A stretch of 7,602 bases of DNA from Cryomorphaceae bacterium (GTDB taxonomy: Bacteria; Bacteroidota; Bacteroidia; Flavobacteriales_G; Salibacteraceae). This document shows positions 1 through 6,554 of this stretch, one piece after another. The stretch covers positions 1 to 7,602 of the forward strand of contig PXEK01000201.1 of the NCBI GenBank assembly GCA_003564735.1, given 5' to 3'. The position numbers were made by a program, and so were the translations under genes. The notes under the pieces are model-generated. The model had not been told where the DNA came from, did not search any database, and saw only the letters and a list, made by a program, of their open reading frames with translations. The stretch's first letter is position 1. The number at the start of each line of letters is the position of its first letter.

Positions 1-40
1 CTAGATGTATGCGGTGGTTACCGAGTTAACGTTTTTCGCT

Positions 41-3000
41 TCACAATGCCACAATCTTGCGCTCGGCAACGGGATACCCCGCTTGCTCTAACGCGTGAGC
101 ATACTCATTCAGTTGCTTTTCAGCTTTGGCTCCAACCAACCCTGTTTTGTAGTCGATAAGCACATAGCCTTTGTCTGTTTTGACCACTTTATCCGGCCGC
201 AGCAGTTTTTTGTTTTGGGCGTCGTAGAGTTCACGTTCCGTAAACGCATCTTTCGACATAATTAACGGCTCAAGCTCTTTATCTTTCAGGATGGATTCAA
301 TACTCTGTTGAATGGTGAGGAAGTCGCTGTCGGAAAGTCTGAACCGGAGGCGCACTATTCGTAAAAGGTCATCAACACTTTCAGATGCAGGTAAACGCTC
401 CATGATGTAGTGAATGATACTGCCCAACGTGCTTTTGGGCTTATTGCCGGGATTGCTCATGGGCAAATCGACACGAGCGGTCCGCAGTTTGTCGCGGGTA
501 TTGTAAAAGTGGATGTTGCCGAATTCTTTCGGGGTTTCATCTTCAAACTTTTTCTCTTTTCGGCTAACAGGTTCGCCAAAGGTGTATATTTCATCGTCGG
601 CAATATGAACTCCCGACATTTGTTCTAAATAAGGGTGTATTCCGCTTGTAGCGTCTTGCTTGTAGGCAAATCCGTAAAGCGCCTCCTCGGCTCTGGTAAA
701 TGCCACGTACAAATTATTGACTGCGTCAAAGTTCAATTCTTCTTCCTCTTGCTCGTAATAGTGTTGTAAGGATGGGGTAAGCTTCATATTCTTATTTATC
801 CTCATGAAGGTGGACAGCGGCTTTGCTTCTTCTCCTTCTTTATTCACGGTTAACCCGATCCACGAATTAGACTTGTGGGGTTCTATTTTCAGCGGTGAAT
901 TGAGATACGGCATAATGATAACAGGGGCTTGCAGACCTTTGGATTTATGTATGGTCATTACTCGAATAAATTCGGGTTGTGGGCTGGTGTCGGGCGATTT
1001 TTGACTGATATCTTCGTTCCAACGCTTTAAAAACGCGCCCGGATTATCGCCGTGTTTCGCCGCGAACTTGTGAATTTCGGACCCCAAGGCGAGCAGTGCC
1101 GCGTTGTTGGGGTTCTGACCAAAAACACCGCCATAAATGATTTCAAACAGCTCAAATGCCGTGTATCGCCGCGCCGTTAAATCGGGTAGATTAAAGAGTT
1201 TAAAAAATTCGCCGACTCTAACGTTTAAAGAAGATTTATCCATGGGTAGGCTTCCCTCGGGATGGATGTTCCTCAATTTTTTGCCGTGCAGTAGGGCTTG
1301 AGCGCGGTAATATTTCTCCTTGGGAAAGTACGCCGCATTAATCAAGGATGCGGTAAAGGCGGTTTCGGGAATTTGACCCAACTGCACATCGGCATCAGTG
1401 TAGGTGGTTAGGCCCTCGCTTTTCAGATAAGTGGAAATTTCGTTGGCCTCAGCATTTCGCCGAGTCAAAATTAAAATATCCTTACCTTGATATTGAGCAT
1501 TTTCTCCTTGGGTCAATTCAATGATGAGGTTTCTTACCTTCTCGTGAATGATGGGTTTCCCGGTCTCTGCGTTGAGGTCGCGAGGCTTGCTTCCCCCAAG
1601 GTCACGTTTTTGTAAGAGCTCAAACCTGAGGTATCCGCCGGGTTTATTCTCTAAAGATTTTTGGGCAACATCGGCGTAGGCGGCTTCGAAGTCGCCCGAT
1701 AAACGTTGCGCTGCCAACATCTCAAACAGCTCATTATTAAATTGAATGATGTTTTGAGCCGATCGGCGGTTGGTTTCCAATCCCGCATTATCGTTTTCTC
1801 TTAGGGCGTTTGTAAAAGTGGTTTGCCAATCGCTAACGGCGGGGGTGTTTTGGAGGTGAGGAAGTTGGGGTAGGTTGACAAACTGAGATACATCGCCGCC
1901 GCGCCAACGGTAAATACTCTGTTTGGCGTCGCCCACTAAAAATACCGATCCTTTTTTGGACAGTGCCTCACCGGTGAGCGGCACCAGGTTAGTCCATTGA
2001 ACTTCAGAGGTGTCTTGGAATTCATCTACGAGAAAGTGGCGGTAAAACTCTCCGAGGCGCTCGTATATAAAGGGCACCGGCTCGGTGGCTACCACTTGTC
2101 CTATGGTTTTGTTAAAGTCTGAAATATGAAGGGTTTGTGTACTCTTTTTCAATGTTTCCACGTGCTTGAGAAGCAGTTTTAAACTAATGGTTTGGTACAT
2201 ACTGTGAAACATGAGTTTGGTGGTGACAAGTTTTTCGGCCCAAGCTTGGGCTTCCACCATCATTTCGGTAATCTCATCTTCAATGGCCTCGGCCCGACTT
2301 TTCTCGGCTTGGTCTTTGTTACTTTTTTTCACCCATTCGCCCTTATCAATGCCGCCTGTAAACGTTTTTAATGTGATGAATGAAATATTTGCCTCTTTCA
2401 GCTTTTGAGCATACTTGAAAACGCTGCGGTTAGGAAATGCCTCTGCGGAAACTTGGTGTTGATCGAGTAAGGTTTCAATATTTTCACCCAGGGAAATAAG
2501 CGCGTTTTTAGCGGTTTCCCAACTGTTTTTGTATTCGTTTTTGACCACCTCAAGTTCCTCCACTTCATATTTTTCCAATTGCTTGATGTAGCGGTGACGA
2601 TAATCGGCAAACAGCTCATCACTAAACGTTTCGAGCAAGGCATCGGGGCGTTTAAATTTATCGTCATCCATTTGATCCATAATGAATTGCGACAAAACTT
2701 CGGTGGGTAGCGCAGCTACGCCCACTTCTTGGAATAATTCGCCGATTGCCGTATTCATCATCACATCTTGATCGAGCTCTACTTGAAAACTCGAAGCTAA
2801 ATCCAAATCAAAGCTAAAACTGCGCACTATACGATGCGAAAAACTGTCTAAAGTGCTTACGGAGAAGTCGGTGTACCGTTGGAGAATCACCTTTAAAATT
2901 TTTTTTGCCCGTTTTGTCAGCTCCGCTTCACTGAGTCGGGTTTGTTTGGTTAGCATGGTCAGAACCGTTTGCGTATCGGCGCTGCGCAAAGCCGGTACGG

Positions 3001-3208
3001 CAATCCCCGTGAGGTTATCGATGATTCTGGTTTTCATTTCGTTCGCCGCCGCTTTGGTGAAGGTTACGGCAAGAATACGGCGATAGGCGTCAGGTTTAGA
3101 GTCGCTCAGTATAAGCCGCAAATACCGGAGCGCCAGATTAAAGGTTTTTCCCGACCCGGCCGATGCTTTTTTGATGATTAATCCGTTATTGTCTGTGTCT
3201 TGAATCAT
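41..3208 (-). CDS. addA: AddA/RecB-like UvrD-family helicase-nuclease
   Basis: This is an ATP-dependent superfamily 1A helicase fused to a RecB-type nuclease, expected to process double-strand DNA ends for recombination in the cytoplasm. All helicase motifs are visible: Walker A ASAGSGKT (15-22), motif Ia VTFTKAAANEMK (48-59), Walker B DEFQDTS (395-401), motif III GDAKQSIYRWRGGD (426-439), motif IV ETNRRS (478-483), motif V MTIHKSKGLQ (751-760) and motif VI YVAFTRAEE (834-842). The C-terminal nuclease has H933 in GSIIHYIM, D1006 in RPDKVV, D1019 and K1021 in LIDYKTG, and QLNEY (1032-1036), so it should be catalytically intact. At 1055 residues it is shorter than Firmicutes AddA, as I recall is usual in Bacteroidota. 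The ATG at 3208 gives a natural N-terminus right before Walker A. No AddB partner lies in the window; it could lie beyond the left edge or elsewhere. The last residues may be affected by a frameshift (see findings). AddA is preferred over plain UvrD because of the nuclease domain. Confidence 0.93.
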   Translation of the reverse strand: MIQDTDNNGLIIKKASAGSGKTFNLALRYLRLILSDSKPDAYRRILAVTFTKAAANEMKTRIIDNLTGIAVPALRSADTQTVLTMLTKQTRLSEAELTKRAKKILKVILQRYTDFSVSTLDSFSHRIVRSFSFDLDLASSFQVELDQDVMMNTAIGELFQEVGVAALPTEVLSQFIMDQMDDDKFKRPDALLETFSDELFADYRHRYIKQLEKYEVEELEVVKNEYKNSWETAKNALISLGENIETLLDQHQVSAEAFPNRSVFKYAQKLKEANISFITLKTFTGGIDKGEWVKKSNKDQAEKSRAEAIEDEITEMMVEAQAWAEKLVTTKLMFHSMYQTISLKLLLKHVETLKKSTQTLHISDFNKTIGQVVATEPVPFIYERLGEFYRHFLVDEFQDTSEVQWTNLVPLTGEALSKKGSVFLVGDAKQSIYRWRGGDVSQFVNLPQLPHLQNTPAVSDWQTTFTNALRENDNAGLETNRRSAQNIIQFNNELFEMLAAQRLSGDFEAAYADVAQKSLENKPGGYLRFELLQKRDLGGSKPRDLNAETGKPIIHEKVRNLIIELTQGENAQYQGKDILILTRRNAEANEISTYLKSEGLTTYTDADVQLGQIPETAFTASLINAAYFPKEKYYRAQALLHGKKLRNIHPEGSLPMDKSSLNVRVGEFFKLFNLPDLTARRYTAFELFEIIYGGVFGQNPNNAALLALGSEIHKFAAKHGDNPGAFLKRWNEDISQKSPDTSPQPEFIRVMTIHKSKGLQAPVIIMPYLNSPLKIEPHKSNSWIGLTVNKEGEEAKPLSTFMRINKNMKLTPSLQHYYEQEEEELNFDAVNNLYVAFTRAEEALYGFAYKQDATSGIHPYLEQMSGVHIADDEIYTFGEPVSRKEKKFEDETPKEFGNIHFYNTRDKLRTARVDLPMSNPGNKPKSTLGSIIHYIMERLPASESVDDLLRIVRLRFRLSDSDFLTIQQSIESILKDKELEPLIMSKDAFTERELYDAQNKKLLRPDKVVKTDKGYVLIDYKTGLVGAKAEKQLNEYAHALEQAGYPVAERKIVAL

Positions 3209-3222
3209 TTACCCTAACTTTG
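3189..3222 (+). promoter_or_regulatory. Bacteroidota-type promoter of the protease-peroxidase operon
   Basis: The -7 element TAACTTTG (3215-3222) matches TAnnTTTG exactly. A TTG at 3189-3191 lies 23 bases upstream, at the long end of the accepted spacing; a GTG at 3195-3197 with a 17-base spacer is an alternative -33 element. Transcription should begin near 3229, giving a leader of roughly 40 bases before the ATG at 3268. The promoter overlaps the first codons of the divergent helicase gene. The same word, preceded by TACCC, recurs before the gene at 6555. Confidence 0.6.
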
Positions 3223-3230
3223 ACGTTTAA

Positions 3231-3255
3231 TTTACGTTTACATTTGAAGCGTAAA
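3231..3255. repeat. Small dyad and direct repeats in the divergent spacer
   Basis: TTTACG (3231-3236) and CGTAAA (3250-3255) form a perfect 6-base inverted repeat with a 13-base centre. In addition ACGTTTA occurs at 3223-3229 and again at 3234-3240, exactly 11 bases apart. All of this lies just downstream of the protease -7 element, so it could be an operator or a small leader hairpin. Short AT-rich words repeat easily by chance, and no regulator is recognised. Confidence 0.3.
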
Positions 3256-3259
3256 GGTA
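3252..3259 (-). promoter_or_regulatory. Weak candidate -7 element for the helicase-nuclease gene
   Basis: On the minus strand these bases read TACCTTTA, one mismatch from the Bacteroidota -7 consensus TAnnTTTG, 43 bases upstream of the helicase start codon. No TTG is seen at the expected -33 distance. If real, its transcript start would fall inside the leader of the divergent protease gene, so the two transcripts would overlap at their 5' ends. This is the best match in the spacer on this strand, but it is weak. Confidence 0.25.
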
Positions 3260-3267
3260 TAAATTAT

Positions 3268-5367
3268 ATGTGTAAAAAATTCGCGCTGTTAACTGCGATT
3301 TTCATACTTTCTGTCTCCGGACTTCGATCTCAATATGTTGAGGGACAAATATTGGTTCAGGTAGAGCCCGAAACCGCTATTGAAACTGTGGTGAATCAAA
3401 CGCGAAATGCCGATGGTCCCGCTTATTATAAGCCCGAGTTAATCGCGCATCGAATGAACCTTTGGTTGTTGCATTTTGATTCTAACTTCATCACAGTACC
3501 CCGGGCGGTGGCGCAATTAAAAGAAATTCCGCAAGTCATCAATGCCCAACCCAACCATAACAATATTGAGCTGCGCAGTCAAAACCCCGTTGTTCCCAAC
3601 GATCCCGATTTTACCGTGCAATGGCCCTTCGATACATCTTCTGAGGTGAACGGTATCGATGCTCAATACGCTTGGGATATTTCAAAAGGCGGCTTTACCG
3701 CATTGGGTGATGAAATAGTTATTGCCGTGATTGATGACGGCTTTGATTTGAATCACGTCGATTTGGATTATTTTAAAAACGTCCATGAAATTCCGGGCAA
3801 CGGAATCGATGATGATAGCAACGGCTACGTAGATGATTATGTTGGTTGGAACGGAGTGAGCAATACACCTAATTTTTCGGTGCGTTCGCACGGTACACAT
3901 GTCGCCGGTACGGCGGGTGCACGAACTGATAACGGTCAGGGTGTGGCAAGCTTAGCCTGGCGAACCAAAATTATGCCTATATCGGTTTTAGCGGGCGGCC
4001 CCCTTTTGGAATCTCATGTACTCTCAGCCTACGGGTACATGTTGGAAATGCGCAAGCGATACAATGAAACCGACGGAGCTCAAGGCGCTTACATTGTGAG
4101 TTCTAACTCCAGTTTTGGAGTAGATTACGGCGACCCGGAGCAGTATCCCTTGTGGTGCGCGTTTTATGACACACTATCTCAAGTCGGAATATTGAATGTG
4201 GCCGCTACAATGAATGCGCCCGTAAATGTAGATGATGTGGGCGATGTGCCTTGCACCTGTGAAACGGATAACTTGATAAGCGTAACGGCTATAGGCAGAT
4301 ACAATCATAATATTACCGCTTTTGGTGTCAACTCTATAGATTTGGCCGCTCCCGGGCATGATATTTTTAGTACCCTCCCCAATCAGACCTATGGGTACAG
4401 AACCGGTACTTCTATGGCCGCGCCCCATGTCGCCGGCTTGGTCGCGTTGGCTTACGGCGCGATTTGTCCCGTGATTTTGGAGAAATACAAGGATAATCCC
4501 ATTGAGTTGGTGAAAATAATGAAGGCGGCCGTTTTGGATGGTACAATACCCACACAAGAAGTGAGGAATCGGGTGGCCACGGGAGGCAGGCTGAATGCTT
4601 TGAATACACTTTTAGAATTGGACAAACTCAAATGTGGTGAGCTGTTCGTTCAAAAACTTGAAGATGACTTGTGCGGAAATTGCACGGGCTCTCTTCAAGT
4701 AGATTTGATTAACGGGAACGACTCTTTTATTGTGAGTTGGAGCGACAATCAAGTGGACAGTAATGTGGTTTTTGGTCAGAGCTCACTTTTGCGAAGGGAC
4801 TTGTGCAGAGACGAAAGTTATTCCTTTGAGGCAGTGGATGCTTACGGGAATATTTACACCGATACCGTGTTCATAGACGGCAACGACTCCATTGTTGCCC
4901 TGCACACCCTTTATCCGGTTTCGGCGCACGGCGCTGAAGACGGTAAAATCACCATCGGTACTTTCGGCGGGGAGCCGCCTTACGGTTATTTGTGGAGTAA
5001 CGGCAATACAAATAGAAATTTAGTGGATGTGCCACCGGGAATTTACACTTTAACCATCACCGATGCCAACGGGTGTACATATTCAGAGGAGTTCAACCTT
5101 TATGTTACGAGTACTCGGGATTTATCATCCGAAGGTCGGCTGAGTATTTATCCCAACCCGGGTGTTGACTTTATTACTATCAATCATAATTTTGATGAAG
5201 ATTGCGAAATTCGAATAACAGATGTAACGGGTAAAGACGTGTTTTTGCGTACTTTTAACCAACAAAATTTCACTGTAGACGTTGGTAAGTTAAATGCCGG
5301 TATCTACATTATTTCTATAACATCCGGCGATGGCGCGGTGAGAAAAAAGTGGATTAAACGTAATTAG
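3268..5367 (+). CDS. T9SS-secreted subtilisin-like serine protease (S8) with SprB-type repeats
   Basis: This is a 699-residue secreted endopeptidase. A signal peptide (about 1-21) is followed by a probable prodomain (about 22-105) ending near VPNDPDFTVQW. The catalytic domain (about 130-450) has D156 in VIDDGFD, H208 in SHGTHVAG, probable oxyanion N280 and S382 in GTSMAAPHVAG, so the triad is complete. An acidic insert EIPGNGIDDDSNGYVDD, typical of this subgroup and possibly metal-binding, follows the Asp motif. A divergent SprB-like module (about 469-535) and a clear SprB repeat (about 552-610, with PYGYLWSNG and DANGC) come next. A type A T9SS sorting domain (625-699) with IYPNP and GIYIISI closes the protein. 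The ATG at 3268 is chosen because an upstream in-frame TTG at 3220 lies inside the -7 promoter element and would precede the transcript start. The stop is one base before the peroxidase start, so the two are probably co-transcribed and translationally coupled. The substrate is unknown. Confidence 0.93.
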   Translation: MCKKFALLTAIFILSVSGLRSQYVEGQILVQVEPETAIETVVNQTRNADGPAYYKPELIAHRMNLWLLHFDSNFITVPRAVAQLKEIPQVINAQPNHNNIELRSQNPVVPNDPDFTVQWPFDTSSEVNGIDAQYAWDISKGGFTALGDEIVIAVIDDGFDLNHVDLDYFKNVHEIPGNGIDDDSNGYVDDYVGWNGVSNTPNFSVRSHGTHVAGTAGARTDNGQGVASLAWRTKIMPISVLAGGPLLESHVLSAYGYMLEMRKRYNETDGAQGAYIVSSNSSFGVDYGDPEQYPLWCAFYDTLSQVGILNVAATMNAPVNVDDVGDVPCTCETDNLISVTAIGRYNHNITAFGVNSIDLAAPGHDIFSTLPNQTYGYRTGTSMAAPHVAGLVALAYGAICPVILEKYKDNPIELVKIMKAAVLDGTIPTQEVRNRVATGGRLNALNTLLELDKLKCGELFVQKLEDDLCGNCTGSLQVDLINGNDSFIVSWSDNQVDSNVVFGQSSLLRRDLCRDESYSFEAVDAYGNIYTDTVFIDGNDSIVALHTLYPVSAHGAEDGKITIGTFGGEPPYGYLWSNGNTNRNLVDVPPGIYTLTITDANGCTYSEEFNLYVTSTRDLSSEGRLSIYPNPGVDFITINHNFDEDCEIRITDVTGKDVFLRTFNQQNFTVDVGKLNAGIYIISITSGDGAVRKKWIKRN

Positions 5368-5368
5368 T

Positions 5369-6457
5369 ATGGAAAGGGCATATTTGAGTAGTTGGTTTGT
5401 GATTTTAATTGTTTTGGCAGTGAGTTTTACGGCCTGTCAAAAAGATGAACATTTTGCCGGTGAACCCGGCGTTAGAGAGGCTGTTCCCGAACCAACGCCA
5501 ATCAGTTTGGAAATTCCTGTCGGCTTTCCTTCTCATATTGTAGCTTCAAATAACCCGCTTACGCTGGAAGGGGTGGAGCTGGGTAGAAAGTTGTTTCACG
5601 ACCCCATTCTCTCAAAAAACAACCAACAAAGTTGCGCGAGTTGTCACGATCAAAAAATTGCTTTTACCGATGATGCTCGATTCAGTATAGGAGTGGAGGG
5701 TAAGCCCGGCACGCGCAATTCCATGGCTTTGATGAATTTGGCTTGGAGAAGAAATTTCTTTTGGGACGGAAGAGCTAACAGCCTTGAAGAGCAAGCTTTT
5801 GATCCCATTACCGATCCGCTTGAGATGAATACAACCTGGCCTGAAGTTGAGCAAAAACTCAACGATCACCCCGAATATCCCGAATTATTTAGGTTGGCAT
5901 TTGGTGTAGATGAAATCGACAGTAATGTTGTTGTGAAGGCCATTGCGCAATTCGAGCGTACACTCATTTCGGGAAACTCTAAATTTGACAAACACCTGCA
6001 AGGACAAAACGTATTTAATGATTTGGAGCGTGAGGGTTTTGAACTCTTTGTGAGTGAGGAGGGCGATTGTTTCCACTGTCACAACGGGGTATTTATGAGT
6101 GATAACACTTTTCGAAATAACGGACTGCAATTCCCTATTGAAGACGAGGGTTTGGGAGCTGTTACCGGTCGTGACCGAGATAAAGGTAAATTCATTGTGC
6201 CTACTTTACGTAATGTGGAGTTCACGGCACCCTACATGCACGATGGTAGGTTTGAAACGTTGAGAGAAGTGGTTGACTTTTACAGTGACAATGTAAATCA
6301 GAACAGTCCCAATGTTGATCCGGTTATGTTGAAAGTTAACAGACCCGGAGGCTCTTTGGGATTAACCGACAGACAAAAAGATGCCTTGGTGGCTTTTATG
6401 AAAACACTTTCAGATGAGGAGTTCCTCAACGATCCACGATTTTCGAATCCTCATTAA
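5369..6457 (+). CDS. Di-heme cytochrome c peroxidase (CcpA/MauG superfamily) lipoprotein
   Basis: This 362-residue protein is a di-heme c-type cytochrome, classically reducing hydrogen peroxide to water with electrons from a small donor. A lipoprotein signal ends at lipobox FTAC with C23 as the lipidated residue. The next residues are QKDE, resembling the X-K-(D/E)2 surface-export signal of Bacteroidota lipoproteins. Heme sites are CASCH (89-93) and CFHCH (234-238). FFWDGRANSLEEQA includes W132 and Q142, and LEM includes E152; these match conserved active-site positions of bacterial peroxidases. M290 in APYMHDGRF is the expected axial ligand of the C-terminal high-potential heme. The position of the distal histidine in Pseudomonas-type enzymes (SIGH) is SIGV here, with V109. 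It starts one base after the protease stop and has no promoter of its own, so it should share that transcript. The superfamily also includes MauG and MbnH, which oxidise proteins or peptides, so peroxide detoxification is not the only possible role. Confidence 0.93.
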   Translation: MERAYLSSWFVILIVLAVSFTACQKDEHFAGEPGVREAVPEPTPISLEIPVGFPSHIVASNNPLTLEGVELGRKLFHDPILSKNNQQSCASCHDQKIAFTDDARFSIGVEGKPGTRNSMALMNLAWRRNFFWDGRANSLEEQAFDPITDPLEMNTTWPEVEQKLNDHPEYPELFRLAFGVDEIDSNVVVKAIAQFERTLISGNSKFDKHLQGQNVFNDLEREGFELFVSEEGDCFHCHNGVFMSDNTFRNNGLQFPIEDEGLGAVTGRDRDKGKFIVPTLRNVEFTAPYMHDGRFETLREVVDFYSDNVNQNSPNVDPVMLKVNRPGGSLGLTDRQKDALVAFMKTLSDEEFLNDPRFSNPH

Positions 6458-6510
6458 GCATGCAGGCTTATTAACGGCTTCGGGTCAGAGTTAATCCAAC
6501 GGGAATGGGG
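6458..6510. other. Spacer between the peroxidase gene and the next promoter
   Basis: This 53-base stretch holds two weak inverted repeats. TAAGC (6455-6459) pairs with GCTTA (6466-6470) across a 6-base loop and overlaps the peroxidase stop codon. ATTAAC (6470-6475) pairs with GTTAAT (6490-6495) across 14 bases. The two share base 6470, so both cannot form fully. Neither has a long GC stem or a T-run, so a terminator cannot be claimed. No coding sequence is seen. Confidence 0.3.
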
Positions 6511-6538
6511 TTGAGTTTATTTCTACCCACTAACTTTG
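6511..6538 (+). promoter_or_regulatory. Near-ideal Bacteroidota promoter for the beta-propeller lipoprotein gene
   Basis: TTG (6511-6513), a 17-base spacer and TAACTTTG (6531-6538) match the Bacteroidota sigma pattern TTG-N17-23-TAnnTTTG. Transcription should start near 6545, leaving a leader of only about 10 bases before the ATG at 6555. This makes the gene independent of the protease-peroxidase transcript, although read-through remains possible because no strong terminator is seen between 6458 and 6510. Confidence 0.7.
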
Positions 6539-6554
6539 CAACATATTCTTGGGT

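Noticed and set aside
1..40. A second gene or regulatory element at the left edge
   Set aside because: There is no start codon on the minus strand and no convincing hairpin; the only structure is a trivial GTTAAC palindrome.
410..628. Plus-strand open frames inside the helicase-nuclease gene, here and at 804-1004, 2211-2408, 2853-3086 and 2969-3181
   Set aside because: All are opposite a conserved protein with complete motifs, and none shows a signal peptide, domain or convincing start.
2398..2667. An 89-codon open frame on the minus strand overlapping the helicase gene in another frame
   Set aside because: The helicase reading frame is continuous through this region, and the overlapping frame shows no family features.
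3220..3267. An upstream TTG start adding 16 residues to the protease
   Set aside because: The TTG lies inside the -7 promoter element, so it would precede the transcript start, and the ATG at 3268 gives a clean signal peptide.
4174..4557. A 127-codon open frame on the minus strand inside the protease gene
   Set aside because: It lies wholly opposite a clearly conserved catalytic domain, its translation shows no recognisable domain, and no promoter or start context supports it.
6455..6495. Two small inverted repeats after the peroxidase stop as a possible terminator
   Set aside because: Stems are only 5 and 6 pairs, they share a base, one loop is 14 bases, and neither is followed by a T-run.
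6549..6554. A TTG start two codons before the lipoprotein ATG
   Set aside because: It is at or almost at the predicted transcript start, and the ATG gives a normal Lys-containing signal peptide start.
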